Part shown: positions 1-9,805 of the stretch, one piece after another
Numbering within the stretch: position 1 is the stretch's first letter
How the letters are laid out: each line of letters begins with the position of its first letter
Assembly: GCF_021117275.1 (NCBI RefSeq)
Contig: NZ_CP088245.1
Location: forward strand, 4,900,001 to 4,964,000
Direction of reading: 5' to 3'
Source of the DNA: Metabacillus sp. B2-18
GTDB lineage: Bacteria; Bacillota; Bacilli; Bacillales; Bacillaceae
Length of the DNA: 64,000 bases
The notes under the pieces: generated by a model
What the model was told of the DNA's origin: nothing
The model's database searches: none
What the model saw: only the letters and a program-made list of their open reading frames with translations
Position numbers and translations under genes: made by a program

Positions 1-497
1 TCATCGTCATCATCATCGATTAAATCATCATCATCATCTTCATCTAAATCGTCTGCATCATCTATATCATCAAAATCATCTTCTTCTTCGTCGTCATCTG
101 AATCATCGTATTCATCGATATCGTCATATTCGAGGTCTTCCTCATCAAGCTCATCGTATACATCATCCAGATCTTCATCGTCTGCTTTTTTCGATTTTTT
201 CTTTTTAGGTTTTGCAACAGGAACGATTTCTTCTTCAATTTGCTCGTATGGATACCATGTGCGTAATCCCCACATGTTTTCACCAACACAAATAAAACGG
301 CCATCGATGTTGATGTCTGTATAAAATTGAGCAATTTTATCTTCTACTTGTTGCTGTGATAATCCTAGAAGATCAGCAATTTCTTTTACTAAATCACTAA
401 ATACGTAAGGTTTTCTTGCTTCTAAGAAAAGTTCATAGGCAACCTCAACCATTGCCATTTCTTTTATTTGTTCTTCTGTTAATTGTTTTAGACTCAA
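1..497 (-). CDS. rpoE: RNA polymerase delta subunit (3' end cut by window edge)
   Basis: Delta subunit of Firmicute RNA polymerase, which speeds promoter recycling and affects start-site selection. Read leftward from a TTG start at 497, preceded by AAAGGAAG at good spacing. The N-terminal ~90 residues form the HARE-HTH-type folded domain (…IAQFYTDINIDGRF…, …WGLRTWYPY…). A lysine-rich stretch follows, then a long Asp/Glu tail that is still open at base 1, as in the family (B. subtilis protein 173 aa; 165 codons are visible here). The repetitive GAT/GAC codons of the tail produce the odd tcatcatc sequence on the + strand. Identity is secure; only the last few residues are missing. Confidence 0.93.
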   Translation of the reverse strand, partial: MSLKQLTEEQIKEMAMVEVAYELFLEARKPYVFSDLVKEIADLLGLSQQQVEDKIAQFYTDINIDGRFICVGENMWGLRTWYPYEQIEEEIVPVAKPKKKKSKKADDEDLDDVYDELDEEDLEYDDIDEYDDSDDDEEEDDFDDIDDADDLDEDDDDDLIDDDDD

Positions 498-656
498 GTT
501 CCGGCACTTCCTTTCTACATCATCGATCTATTGTAAATCCAGGGCCGCTTTCTAGTGTGGTTCTGTTATCTTAGACAGAATTCAGCTAGAATAAGCCAAT
601 TAAGTAGAATAAACTTTAAAATATGTACATAGCAAACCTATCAAATCATACCATTC

Positions 657-662
657 ATTATA
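657..662 (-). promoter_or_regulatory. Possible -10 hexamer upstream of rpoE
   Basis: A perfect TATAAT on the minus strand lies about 155 bp upstream of the rpoE start. The -35 position (GGCATA at 17-bp spacing) is poor, so this is only a candidate promoter. No other gene is seen in 498-738. Confidence 0.3.
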
Positions 663-738
663 AACAATTTCTAGCAGTTTATGCCACCTTTATCATGTAA
701 AAATTGATTTAGGAGTGTTTTTAGGTTATTTTTGCCAC

Positions 739-1088
739 CATCTCGCAACTCTTTATCCACTAAAACGGTCTTCATCACATGCATGAAGACCATCTCAGCA
801 CGTTTCACCCACTTAAACAGTCTTCATCTCGCCTATGAAGACCATCTCGCAACTCTTCACCCACTTAAACAGTCTTCATCTCTCTTATGAAGACCATCTC
901 AGCACGCTTCACCCACTTAAACAGTCTTCATCTCGCCTATGAAGACCATCTCACAACTCTTCACCCACTTAAACAGTCTTCATCTCGCCTATGAAGACCA
1001 TCTCGCAACTCTTCACCCACTTAAACAGTCTTCATCTCGCCTATGAAGACCATCTCGCAACTCTTCACCCACTTAAACAGTCTTCATA
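739..1088. repeat. 52-bp tandem repeat array with palindromic core (array 1)
   Basis: Seven repeats with an exact 52-bp period (GTCTTCAT begins at 768, 820, 872, 924, 976, 1028, 1080). Six units carry the inverted repeat GTCTTCAT-N7-ATGAAGAC; the seventh is a half site. The 29 bp between palindromes is nearly the same in all units (CATCTCGCAACTCTTCACCC… type). It fills the gap between the icmF terminator and the rpoE promoter region. The same palindrome with the same period but different intervening sequence occurs at 39009-39446. Confidence 0.92.
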
Positions 1089-1128
1089 GCCTCGTTAATG
1101 ACAGCCGGAAGTGTCACACCTAGCCACT

Positions 1129-1159
1129 AAAAAAAACAGAAACCGGCGTAACCGGTTTC
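1129..1159 (-). terminator. Rho-independent terminator of icmF
   Basis: Stem GAAACCGG/CCGGTTTC with a 5-nt loop, followed on the minus strand by TG and an eight-T run. It lies just past the icmF stop and ends the leftward fatty-acid block. Confidence 0.85.
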
Positions 1160-1166
1160 CCCAACT

Positions 1167-4100
1167 CTACATATTCCTTCTATATTGTCCCCCGACCTCA
1201 TATAATGCCTGCGTAATTTGGCCAAGGCTGGCTACTTTTACAGTTTCCATTAGTTCGGCAAAGATGTTGCCGTTGTGGATAGCTTTGTTTTTTAGGTTCA
1301 ACAATGCTTCTTCAACTTTGTGCTCGTGTGTTTGTTGGAAGGCCTTTAAGTTTTGGATTTGCGTTTCTTTTTCTTCCTGTGATGCACGGGCGAGTTCCAT
1401 GTTGTCCATCATGTCTTGTGATGGTGGGTTTGGATTTAGGTAAGTGTTTACACCGATGACTGGCAGTTCACCTGTGTGTTTTTTCATTTCATAGTGCATC
1501 GATTCATCCTGGATTTTGCCGCGTTGATATTGTGTTTCCATTGCGCCTAGTACACCGCCGCGTTCATTAATACGGTCAAATTCCTGTAGTACTGCTTCTT
1601 CTACTAAGTCTGTTAACTCTTCAATAATGAATGAGCCTTGCAGCGGATTCTCATTTTTCGTTAAGCCATGTTCTTTCGTAATAATCATTTGAATCGCCAT
1701 TGCGCGGCGTACCGATTCTTCAGTTGGCGTTGTGATCGCCTCATCATAGGCATTTGTGTGTAATGAATTACAATTATCATGCAGGGCCATTAGTGCTTGA
1801 AGGGTTGTGCGAATATCATTAAAGTCAATTTCCTGGGCATGCAGGGATCGCCCTGATGTTTGAACATGATATTTTAGCTTTTGACTTCGTTCATTGGCGC
1901 CGTATTTGTCGCGCATGACGGTTGCCCATATTCTCCGGGCAACGCGACCGATAACCGTATATTCCGGATCGAGTCCATTGCTGAAGAAAAAGGATAAGTT
2001 AGGTGCGAATGAATCAATATCCATTCCTCTGCTTAAGTAATATTCTACATACGTAAACCCATTTGAGAGAGTAAAGGCTAGTTGTGAAATTGGATTGGCT
2101 CCTGCTTCTGCGATATGATAGCCAGAAATGGAAACAGAGTAGTAATTTCGCACCTTTTGATCAATAAAATATTGCTGAATATCTCCCATTAAACGGAGGG
2201 CAAATTCTGTTGAGAAAATACATGTGTTCTGTCCTTGATCTTCTTTTAAAATGTCGGCTTGCACGGTTCCTCTAACTGTTTGCAGGGTGAAGGCTTTTAC
2301 TTCATCATATTCTTCCATTGTTAACGAGCGACCGAGCTCAGCTTCCTTCTTGCTTAGCTGCTGTTCAATCGCAGTATTCATGAACATCGCTAAAATGATT
2401 GGTGCTGGACCATTAATCGTCATGGAAACAGATGTGGAAGGCGCACATAAATCAAAGCCATCATAAAGCTTTTTCATATCATCTAATGTACAAATGCTTA
2501 CTCCACTTTCCCCGATTTTTCCGTAAATATCAGGACGGTAGGCTGGATCTTCTCCGTATAGTGTTACTGAATCAAACGCTGTACTTAAACGCTTTGCGTC
2601 ATCATCTTTTGATAAATAATGAAAACGGCGATTTGTGCGGGCAGGAGTTCCTTCACCGGCAAACTGTCGTTTAGGATCCTCTCCTTCTCGTTTAAATGGA
2701 AACACACCTGCTGTATATGGAAAAGAGCCTGGTACATTTTCTTTATAAAGCCAATTTAAAACATCACCGTCATTTTTATATTTTGGTAATGATACTTTCG
2801 GGATGGATAATCCTGATAGGGAAGTGGTTCTAAGCTTTGTAACAATTTCTCTGTTGCGAATAACCGTTGTAAATTGCTCTTGAGCATATTTCTCCTTTGT
2901 TTCTTCCCAGCTATTTAAAAGTGCTTTTGATTGAGGTGTTAGCTTTTCCTCAAGAGAATTCAGGACATTTTTTAAAGATAAAATCACTTCTTCATTTGTT
3001 TCCTGTTCCATAAGCGTTTCAAGCGCACCTTTTAGTTGAAACCTTTTTGTCGCAAGCTCTGCTTGTTCCTCTGAGTGACGATGATAGTTTCGAACAGTTT
3101 CACTGATTTCTCTTAAGTAATAACGGCGTTCAGGCGGAATAATCACGTTTTGCTTTTCCACATCTTTAACAACCGGAAGAGAGGTTTGCCAATCTAGATT
3201 TGTTTTTTCATTGATTAATTCTAGTAGCCTTGCGAATAGAGTGTTTGTGCCTAAATCATTAAACTGACTGGCAATTGTGCCATAAACAGGCATCTCATCT
3301 AGTGGCTGATCAAATAGCATTCGACTGCGCTGCACCTGCTTTTGCACTTGGCGCTTCGCATCTTCAGAGCCTTTACGCTCAAATTTATTGATGACAACCA
3401 CATCAGCATAATCGAGCATATCAATTTTTTCTAATTGAGATGGTGCCCCAAATTCACTTGTCATGACGTACATTGATAGATCACATATCTCAGCGATTTC
3501 TGCATCACCTTGACCAATACCGCTTGTTTCAACGATCACAAGATCAAAGCCAGCTGCCTTTACAATAGAGATCGCATCTTGAATGGCCAATGATAGCTCT
3601 GACTTTGATTGTCTCGTTGCCAAGCTTCTCATAAACACTCGTGGAGAAAAAATGGCATTCATGCGGATTCGATCTCCAAGCAATGCCCCACCAGTTTTTT
3701 GCTTCGTTGGATCCACGGATAATATGGCGATTTTTACTGATGGCAACTCATTTAAAAAACGTCGAATTAATTCATCTGTTAGTGAGCTCTTTCCGGCACC
3801 ACCTGTTCCCGTAATCCCGATCACAGGTGTTTTCGTACTCAACGTTTTTATTTCACTAATTAGGTTTTCTGCTGCTTCTGTGATTTCTTGTTTAAACACT
3901 TTCGCTTCTGCACAAGAAATGAGTTTGGCAACTGCTTTTGTTTCTCCTTCTTTCACATCGTCCAAAGAGATTTCTCCCTTTTCAACGGTAGAAAAATCGC
4001 ACTCTCTTAGCATATGGTTGATCATGCCCTGTAGACCAAGCTCGCGACCATCATCAGGAGAGAAAATTTTCGCAATACCATACTCATGAAGCTCTTTTAT

Positions 4101-4427
4101 CTCTCGAGGAATAATGACTCCCCCGCCGCCGCCATAAAGACGAATATGTCCTGCTCCTTTTTCCTGCAGTAGATCGTACATGTATTTGAAAAATTCAACG
4201 TGTCCACCTTGATAGGAAGAAATGGCAATCCCCTGAACATCCTCCTGAATCGCAGCAGCCACGATTTCTTCAACTGAACGATTGTGTCCAAGATGAATCA
4301 CTTCCGCTCCACTTGCTTGAAGGATTCGTCGCATAATATTAATGGAAGCATCGTGTCCGTCAAATAAACTTGATGCTGTGACAAAGCGAACAGCATGCTT
4401 TGGTTTATATACCTCTGTTATTGTCAT
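1167..4427 (-). CDS. icmF: Fused isobutyryl-CoA mutase with GTPase chaperone
   Basis: IcmF interconverts isobutyryl-CoA and n-butyryl-CoA (and some isovaleryl/pivalyl-CoA) with adenosylcobalamin, so it links branched-chain and straight-chain acyl-CoA degradation. The 1086 residues carry the known fusion order. First is a B12-binding domain (DGHD with cobalt-ligating His25, residues ~12-145). Next is a MeaB-like GTPase (P-loop GTGGAGKS at 207-214, then [11 protein letters not shown]). Last is a methylmalonyl-CoA-mutase-type barrel (…[12 protein letters not shown]…, …[21 protein letters not shown]…). Length and sequence closely follow the Geobacillus enzyme. It is the last gene of the leftward beta-oxidation block, 32 bp after the TetR gene. 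B. subtilis 168 has no such gene. Confidence 0.96.
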   Translation of the reverse strand: MTITEVYKPKHAVRFVTASSLFDGHDASINIMRRILQASGAEVIHLGHNRSVEEIVAAAIQEDVQGIAISSYQGGHVEFFKYMYDLLQEKGAGHIRLYGGGGGVIIPREIKELHEYGIAKIFSPDDGRELGLQGMINHMLRECDFSTVEKGEISLDDVKEGETKAVAKLISCAEAKVFKQEITEAAENLISEIKTLSTKTPVIGITGTGGAGKSSLTDELIRRFLNELPSVKIAILSVDPTKQKTGGALLGDRIRMNAIFSPRVFMRSLATRQSKSELSLAIQDAISIVKAAGFDLVIVETSGIGQGDAEIAEICDLSMYVMTSEFGAPSQLEKIDMLDYADVVVINKFERKGSEDAKRQVQKQVQRSRMLFDQPLDEMPVYGTIASQFNDLGTNTLFARLLELINEKTNLDWQTSLPVVKDVEKQNVIIPPERRYYLREISETVRNYHRHSEEQAELATKRFQLKGALETLMEQETNEEVILSLKNVLNSLEEKLTPQSKALLNSWEETKEKYAQEQFTTVIRNREIVTKLRTTSLSGLSIPKVSLPKYKNDGDVLNWLYKENVPGSFPYTAGVFPFKREGEDPKRQFAGEGTPARTNRRFHYLSKDDDAKRLSTAFDSVTLYGEDPAYRPDIYGKIGESGVSICTLDDMKKLYDGFDLCAPSTSVSMTINGPAPIILAMFMNTAIEQQLSKKEAELGRSLTMEEYDEVKAFTLQTVRGTVQADILKEDQGQNTCIFSTEFALRLMGDIQQYFIDQKVRNYYSVSISGYHIAEAGANPISQLAFTLSNGFTYVEYYLSRGMDIDSFAPNLSFFFSNGLDPEYTVIGRVARRIWATVMRDKYGANERSQKLKYHVQTSGRSLHAQEIDFNDIRTTLQALMALHDNCNSLHTNAYDEAITTPTEESVRRAMAIQMIITKEHGLTKNENPLQGSFIIEELTDLVEEAVLQEFDRINERGGVLGAMETQYQRGKIQDESMHYEMKKHTGELPVIGVNTYLNPNPPSQDMMDNMELARASQEEKETQIQNLKAFQQTHEHKVEEALLNLKNKAIHNGNIFAELMETVKVASLGQITQALYEVGGQYRRNM

Positions 4428-4459
4428 TTATAAAAACACCCCTTTGATTGCCACAAAAG

Positions 4460-5080
4460 TTACTTCCCAACCCCTTGTAAAATAACCTTTGTTTGCAGCT
4501 CAATGTAATCTTCAAGCGTATACATTTTGTGAAGGGCCCAGCGTCTAAAGCCCCACATTTGGCCTTTGACAAAAATATTGTGAGCAATTAAATCACATTC
4601 TGGCTCTGATAACGTTAATTCCCCATTTTGCACACAGTCTTTAACAATTTTTTTAAACATCCCGACCATTTCCATTTCCTTTTTTAACACATATGGTAAA
4701 GCGTCCTTAGATAATGACTTAACTTCCTGATACATAACGAGCACTTCATCTTGCATCTCATCCATGACGATAAAATAATTGTGAATCGCTCGCTTTAAAC
4801 TTTCTATTGTGCCTTGTTTTGTATCAATATCTTCCTCTAAGCGGGCATGAACCTGGTCATAAATGCTGTCACAAACTAAGTAAAGAACATCCTCTTTTTG
4901 GCGAATATATTCATACAACGTTCCGATACTAAAGCCGGCAGACCTTGCAATCTCTCTAGTTGTCGTGCGGTGAAATCCTTTTTCTTTAAAAAGATTGACC
5001 GCACCTTTAATCATTTGCTCTCTTCGCTTTTCAATTAACTTCTCATCCTTAACGGATGCGACAACTTCACGCTTTTCCAT
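4460..5080 (-). CDS. TetR/AcrR family transcriptional regulator
   Basis: 206-residue TetR-type repressor. The N-terminal helix-turn-helix is at residues ~20-65 (…KGFHRTTTREIARSAG…SIGTLYEYIRQKEDVLY…), followed by an all-helical ligand domain. The start is set by GGGAGGTAG just before ATG 5080. It lies between an acyl-CoA dehydrogenase gene (34 bp away) and icmF. An acyl-CoA ligand and control of this block are therefore likely, but that is inference from position. It does not look like FadR (YsiA) of B. subtilis in its DNA-reading helix, so the FadR-like boxes at 9719 and 12017 need not be its sites. Confidence 0.85.
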   Translation of the reverse strand: MEKREVVASVKDEKLIEKRREQMIKGAVNLFKEKGFHRTTTREIARSAGFSIGTLYEYIRQKEDVLYLVCDSIYDQVHARLEEDIDTKQGTIESLKRAIHNYFIVMDEMQDEVLVMYQEVKSLSKDALPYVLKKEMEMVGMFKKIVKDCVQNGELTLSEPECDLIAHNIFVKGQMWGFRRWALHKMYTLEDYIELQTKVILQGVGK

Positions 5081-5114
5081 CTACCTCCCACCTATCACCG
5101 AAACTAGTATTCCT

Positions 5115-6252
5115 TTATTTCGTTAACATTCTAGAAATGACAAGTCGTTGAATTTCCTGTGTGCCTTCATAGATTTGTGTGATTTTGGCATCTCTCATAA
5201 ACCGCTCAACAGGGTAATCCTTTGTATAGCCATAGCCACCAAATACTTGAACGGCCTCAGTTGTAACCTTCATCGCTGTGTCACCAGCAAAAAGCTTAGA
5301 CATTGCTGATTCTTTACCATATGGCAACCCTTCAGACTCTAGCCATGCTGCTTGATAGGTTAATAATCGTGCAGCTTCAATATTTGTTGCCATATCAGCA
5401 AGCTTAAAGCTGATTCCTTGCTGAGCTGCGATCGGCTTGCCGAATTGCTCTCTTTCTTTTGCATAGGCAATGGCTGCATCCAACGCACCCTGTGCAATTC
5501 CAACTGCTTGAGCTGCTATACCGTTTCTACCACCATCTAATGTCATCATAGCAATTTTAAAGCCATCCCCAATCTCGCCTAATACATTTTCTTTTGGTAC
5601 TTTACACTCTTCAAACATAATCTCCGTTGTAGGTGATGAACGAATGCCCATTTTGCTTTCTTTTTTTCCTACCGAGAAGCCTTCAAAATCTTTTTCAACG
5701 ATAAACGCTGTTGTTCCTTTATGCTTGCTTGAAGGGTCTGTTACTGCAAATACGATATAAATATCGGCAATTCCTCCATTTGTGATGAAAATTTTTGAAC
5801 CATTTAAAATATAATAGTCGCCGTTCACGAGCATTCGTGCGCATACCACCTGCATCAGATCCAGAGCTCGGCTCGGTTAACCCGTATGCTCCAATTTTTT
5901 CACCTAGTGCCATTGGCTTTAGGTATTTTTGCTTTTGTTCTTCATTTCCGAACTTATATAGGGGCCATCCTGCAAGCGACGTATGGGCGGATAACGTTAC
6001 CCCTGTTGATGCGCATACTCTTGAAAGCTCTTCAACTGCGATCACATAAGCTAGATAATCACTGCCAATCCCACCATATTCCTCAGACCAAGGAATTCCT
6101 GTTAAACCTAGGTCGGCCATTTTTTTGAAAATGTCCATATCAAAACGCTCATGCTCATCGCGCTCTGCTGCTGTTGGTTCTACTTCTTTTCTTGCAAAAT
6201 CTCTTACCGTTTTACGTAGCATTTCATGTTCTTCTGATAGTTTAAAGTACAT
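5115..6252 (-). pseudogene. Acyl-CoA dehydrogenase, frameshifted
   Basis: Two overlapping frames encode the halves of one acyl-CoA dehydrogenase closely resembling AcdA/MmgC. Residues 1-~143 run from ATG 6252 (GGAG spaced 6 nt) through …[16 protein letters not shown]. The rest ([18 protein letters not shown]… to …[18 protein letters not shown]) continues in another frame. The switch is at about 5826-5834 on the + strand, at CGTGAACGGC as read on the minus strand. Adding back two bases gives 379 residues, exactly the usual family length. Everything else is intact, including the C-terminal catalytic-Glu motif YEGT. This is either a recent 2-nt deletion or a sequence error. Its intact paralogue is the next gene upstream, so function may be backed up. 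Confidence 0.88.
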
Positions 6253-6274
6253 CCCTTTCTCCCCATTTCACCGC

Positions 6275-7417
6275 TTATTTTTCTTTCACTACATGCTTGC
6301 TGATCACAATTCGTTGTATTTCACTAGTACCTTCATAAATTTCACAAACCTTCGCATCACGGAAATACCGCTCCACCGGGTAATCCTTTGTGTAGCCATA
6401 GCCTCCAAAGACTTGAATTGCCTCTGTGGTAACCTCCATCGCTGTTTTCGAAGCAAATAGCTTAGCCATCGCAGCCTGCTTGCCACATGGAAGTCCTTGT
6501 TCTTTTAACCATGCAGCTTGATAAACTAATAGCTTCGCAGCTTCTACATTTGTTGCCATATCCGCAAGCTTAAAGGAAATCCCTTGCTGGAGAGCAATTG
6601 GCTTGCCAAACTGCTTGCGCTCCTTGGCATAAGCTGTTGCCTTCTCTAGCGCAGCCTCGGCGATTCCGAGTGCTTGAGCAGCAATGCCAATTCGGCCTCC
6701 ATCAAGATTGGCCATCGCAAGCTTAAAGCCTTCTCCCTCGTTCCCTAGAAGATTTTCAAGCGGGACTCTAGCATTTTCAAAAATTAACTCCGTTGTTCTT
6801 GATCCGTTTAAGCCCATTTTGTGTTCATCTTTTCCGATAAGAAAGCCCGGTGTTCCTTTTTCAACAATGAATGCCGATATGCCGCTGCTTCCTTTGTCCT
6901 CGCTTGTTCGAGCAAAAACAATATATATGTCAGCTTCACCACCATTTGTAATAAATACTTTTGATCCATTTAATAGATAGTGATCATCCTTTTTCATGGC
7001 TTTTGTTTTCATGCTTGCCGCGTCAGAACCAGAGCTTGGTTCTGTTAAACAAAAGGCTCCCAGACGCTCCCCTGTTGCAAGCTTTTTTACATAGTTGCTT
7101 TTTTGCTCTTCATTGCCAAACATGAGAATTGGGTAGGTTGCAACAGATGTGTGAACAGATAAAATAACAGCTACTGTTGCACTTACTTTGGCTATTTCAT
7201 GAATGGCCATAATGTAAGAGGTGTAGTCCATGTTCGCCCCGTTATATTCGGTCGGAATTGGAATCCCCATTAAACCAAGTCCCGCCATTTTCTGAAGAAC
7301 AGAGGATGGAAATACCCCTTTTTCCATCTCTTCCACAAATGGCTCAATTTCTGCTTTTGCAAAATCACGTACCATTTTTTGCATCATTACTTGCTCTTCT
7401 GTTAAATGTAGATTCAC
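6275..7417 (-). CDS. acdA: Acyl-CoA dehydrogenase
   Basis: FAD-dependent acyl-CoA dehydrogenase catalysing the first step of acyl-CoA beta-oxidation (alpha,beta-desaturation). 380 residues, full family length. It has the helical N-domain, the FAD/substrate beta-domain (…[13 protein letters not shown]…, [12 protein letters not shown]) and a C-terminal domain with catalytic Glu in [10 protein letters not shown]. Start is GTG 7417, behind GGGGTGG. It is a tandem paralogue of the frameshifted gene 22 bp downstream. Chain-length preference cannot be read from sequence. The symbol follows the B. subtilis gene beside fadF and rpoE; bcd/mmgC-like naming is equally possible. Confidence 0.92.
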   Translation of the reverse strand: MNLHLTEEQVMMQKMVRDFAKAEIEPFVEEMEKGVFPSSVLQKMAGLGLMGIPIPTEYNGANMDYTSYIMAIHEIAKVSATVAVILSVHTSVATYPILMFGNEEQKSNYVKKLATGERLGAFCLTEPSSGSDAASMKTKAMKKDDHYLLNGSKVFITNGGEADIYIVFARTSEDKGSSGISAFIVEKGTPGFLIGKDEHKMGLNGSRTTELIFENARVPLENLLGNEGEGFKLAMANLDGGRIGIAAQALGIAEAALEKATAYAKERKQFGKPIALQQGISFKLADMATNVEAAKLLVYQAAWLKEQGLPCGKQAAMAKLFASKTAMEVTTEAIQVFGGYGYTKDYPVERYFRDAKVCEIYEGTSEIQRIVISKHVVKEK

Positions 7418-7473
7418 TTGATGCCCACCCCTTTGGAAATTGCAAAATTAAAATCCTATGTTTCTACCGAAAA

Positions 7474-8325
7474 TTAGGAATACTGATAAAACCCTCTACC
7501 AGTTTTTTTTCCAAGCCAGCCTGCTTTCACATACTTCCGTAACAATGGACATGGACGGTATTTATCATCCCCAAAGCCTTCGTGGAGTGTTTCCATAATG
7601 TATAAGCATGTGTCTAGTCCAATGAAGTCTGCTAAAGTTAACGGACCCATTGGATGATTCATACCAAGTTTCATCACTTCATCAACTGCTTCCGGCTCTG
7701 CCACTCCTTCATACACAGTAAAAATCGCTTCATTGATCATCGGCATTAAAATACGGTTGGAAACGAAGCCTGGGAAGTCTTTTACTTCAACAGGTGTTTT
7801 ATTTAATTTTTTCGTAAGATCTTCAATTTGCTGATAAACTTCATCAGAAGTAGCAAGCCCGCGGATAATTTCAACCAGCTTCATAACAGGAACAGGATTC
7901 ATAAAGTGCATGCCGATTACGCGATCGGGTCGTTTTGTAGATGCGGCAATTTCTGTAATTGGTAAGGAAGAAGTGTTTGTTGCCAAAATAACCCCCTCTG
8001 GTGCAAGAGTATCGAGTTGCTGGAATAGTGTTGTTTTCACTTCCATTTTTTCAATCACAGCCTCGATAATGAAATCAACTTCTTTGGCATCTTCAATCGA
8101 ATTAGAAGGTGTTAGTCTCTTTAGAGTTTCATCTTTATCCTGCTCAGAAAGCTTTCCCTTTTCCACTTGCCTTTGTAATTGCTTTTGAATGGAATTTAAA
8201 CCTTTTTCAGCGATTTCCTGTTTCATGTCATGAAGTATCACTTGAAAGCCTGCCATGGCACATACTTGGGCAATGCCTGAGCCCATTTGTCCGGCACCGA
8301 TAACCATGATTTTTTGAATATTCAT
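7474..8325 (-). CDS. mmgB: 3-hydroxybutyryl-CoA dehydrogenase
   Basis: NAD(P)-dependent 3-hydroxyacyl-CoA dehydrogenase acting on short chains: (S)-3-hydroxybutyryl-CoA to acetoacetyl-CoA. The 283 residues carry a Rossmann motif GAGQMGSG from residue 10, the catalytic [14 protein letters not shown] segment, and a C-terminal helical domain ending in [15 protein letters not shown]. Start ATG 8325 has GAGGAGG eight bases away. It lies between the thiolase gene and the acyl-CoA dehydrogenases and supplies the third beta-oxidation step. mmgB/hbd are both used for the family. Confidence 0.93.
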   Translation of the reverse strand: MNIQKIMVIGAGQMGSGIAQVCAMAGFQVILHDMKQEIAEKGLNSIQKQLQRQVEKGKLSEQDKDETLKRLTPSNSIEDAKEVDFIIEAVIEKMEVKTTLFQQLDTLAPEGVILATNTSSLPITEIAASTKRPDRVIGMHFMNPVPVMKLVEIIRGLATSDEVYQQIEDLTKKLNKTPVEVKDFPGFVSNRILMPMINEAIFTVYEGVAEPEAVDEVMKLGMNHPMGPLTLADFIGLDTCLYIMETLHEGFGDDKYRPCPLLRKYVKAGWLGKKTGRGFYQYS

Positions 8326-8444
8326 ATGGGGCCTCCTCTTTAAATATGGGTTGATTTCTGTATGTTTTATCTAACGGAAATATAGTTTTTAATTTCTAAT
8401 TCTGTTTAGTGTGCTGAGGTGAGATGTCAGAGGTGAGAATTGAG

Positions 8445-8467
8445 GCAATCGGGGAGTGCCCGATTGC
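8445..8467 (-). terminator. Hairpin between thiolase and hbd genes
   Basis: Perfect 9-bp stem GCAATCGGG/CCCGATTGC with a 5-nt loop, 17 bp after the thiolase stop. No T-run follows on the minus strand, so it may be a processing or mRNA-stability hairpin rather than a full terminator. Confidence 0.4.
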
Positions 8468-8483
8468 TCTAATTATTAATGGG

Positions 8484-9662
8484 TTAAACTTCAATCATGA
8501 TGGCGTCGCCTTGGCCGCCGCCGCTGCAGATAGCTGCGATGCCGATACCGCCGCCTCTGCGTTTTAGTTCATGAATTAAGGTGATGAGAATTCTTGCTCC
8601 ACTTGCACCGATTGGGTGACCAATTGCAACAGCCCCACCGTTTACATTTACCTTTTCCGGATCAAGACCGGCAATTTGGTTTGCGGCTAATGCAACGGTT
8701 GCAAATGCTTCATTGATTTCAAATAAATCGATATCTTCAACGGTTTTACCCGTTTTGCTTAATAGCTCATTAATGACAAGTCCCGGGGTTTTAGGAAAAT
8801 CTTCAGCTTCAACAGCTATTGCTGAATGAGCAAGAATGGTTGCAAGAGGCTCTCTGCCTTCACTTTTCGCCCTTTCATCACTCATTAACACAAGAGCTGC
8901 TGCTCCGTCATTAATTCCTGGCGCATTACCTGCTGTGATCGTTCCATCATGATCAAAAACAGGGTTCAGCTTTGCTAATCTTTCTATTGATGTGTCTTTA
9001 CGTGGTGCTTCATCTTTGTCGACCACAATTGGGTCTCCTTTACGCTGTGGTACTTCAACAGCAACTATTTCTTCACCTAAAATTCCCGCTTCCTGAGCAG
9101 CAACCGTGCGCTGATGGCTTCTTAATGCCCACTCATCCTGCTGTTGTCGGGTGATTTCAAGCTCTTTTGATGTGCTGTTACCGTATGTGCCCATGTGAAC
9201 ACCAGTAAAGCTACATGTTAATCCATCATAAATCATTAAATCCTTCACAGCATGATCACCCATACGAAATCCCCATCTTGCTTTTGGCATCATATAGGGT
9301 GCATTGCTCATTGATTCCATGCCTCCGGCTACAATCACTCCCTCGTCTCCGGCACGAATGATTTGATCTGCCATTGTGACGCTTCTTAGTCCAGATGCAC
9401 AAACCTTATTTACTGTTTCTGTTTTTACATTCCATGGCAGGTTTGCCGCACGGGCCGCTTGACGCGATGGAATTTGCCCTTGTCCTCCTTGCAGAACATT
9501 TCCGATAATCACTTCTTGGACTTCTTCAGGCTGAACACTTGCTCTTGTTAACGCCTCCTTTATGGCGATTCCCCCAAGCTCTGACGCTGTTAATGTTGAA
9601 AGAGCTCCACCAAATTTCCCCACAGGTGTTCTGACTCCACTTAAAATAACGGTTTTTGCCAT
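8484..9662 (-). CDS. mmgA: Acetyl-CoA C-acetyltransferase (thiolase)
   Basis: Thiolase cleaving acetoacetyl-CoA or 3-ketoacyl-CoA to acetyl-CoA, the last beta-oxidation step. The start chosen is ATG 9662 (GGGGAGAGGAAC upstream), giving 392 residues beginning [19 protein letters not shown]; the frame is open further upstream but without family sequence. Catalytic residues are all present: Cys88 ([10 protein letters not shown]), His349 (GHPIGASG) and Cys379 (CSGGGQGDA). It sits downstream of a promoter region with a cre-like and a FadR-like box. A biosynthetic (atoB-type) role cannot be excluded, but the neighbours point to degradation. Confidence 0.94.
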   Translation of the reverse strand: MAKTVILSGVRTPVGKFGGALSTLTASELGGIAIKEALTRASVQPEEVQEVIIGNVLQGGQGQIPSRQAARAANLPWNVKTETVNKVCASGLRSVTMADQIIRAGDEGVIVAGGMESMSNAPYMMPKARWGFRMGDHAVKDLMIYDGLTCSFTGVHMGTYGNSTSKELEITRQQQDEWALRSHQRTVAAQEAGILGEEIVAVEVPQRKGDPIVVDKDEAPRKDTSIERLAKLNPVFDHDGTITAGNAPGINDGAAALVLMSDERAKSEGREPLATILAHSAIAVEAEDFPKTPGLVINELLSKTGKTVEDIDLFEINEAFATVALAANQIAGLDPEKVNVNGGAVAIGHPIGASGARILITLIHELKRRGGGIGIAAICSGGGQGDAIMIEV

Positions 9663-9699
9663 GTTCCTCTCCCCTTTGCAATGTATGTAAATTAAAATT

Positions 9700-9713
9700 A
9701 GTAAACGCTTACA
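9700..9713 (-). promoter_or_regulatory. cre-like CcpA site upstream of thiolase gene
   Basis: TGTAAGCGTTTACT on the minus strand differs from the TGWAANCGNTNWCA consensus only at the last base. It lies 38 bp before the thiolase start, so it would act as a roadblock or promoter-clearance repressor site. The B. subtilis mmg operon is known to be CcpA-repressed. Confidence 0.65.
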
Positions 9714-9718
9714 AATAG

Positions 9719-9736
9719 TGACTGAACGCTCGCTCA
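9719..9736. promoter_or_regulatory. FadR-like operator upstream of thiolase gene
   Basis: TGACTGAACGCTCGCTCA matches the half-sites of the B. subtilis FadR (YsiA) consensus TGAATGAMTANTCATTCA with three mismatches. It lies six bases from the cre-like site. The match is weaker than at 12017. Confidence 0.5.
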
Positions 9737-9752
9737 ATTTTTCTTCAGAGAT

Positions 9753-9775
9753 AAAGAGGGGAAATTCCCCTCTTT
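9753..9775 (-). terminator. Hairpin after fadF
   Basis: Perfect 9-bp stem AAAGAGGGG/CCCCTCTTT with a 5-nt loop lying 31 bp past the fadF stop. The following T-run is short, so termination may be partial and leave some readthrough into the thiolase promoter region. Confidence 0.55.
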
Positions 9776-9805
9776 CCATTTTATCTTACTTTTCTTTGAA
9801 AATGA

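Noticed and set aside
739..1088. Array looked like a CRISPR (23-bp palindromic repeat, 29-bp spacers)
   Set aside because: The 'spacers' are nearly identical within the array, and no cas gene is present; the same holds for 39009-39446.
1111..1443. Open frame antisense to icmF, and many similar frames opposite long genes
   Set aside because: No ribosome site or family sequence; shadow of strong codon bias in the true gene.
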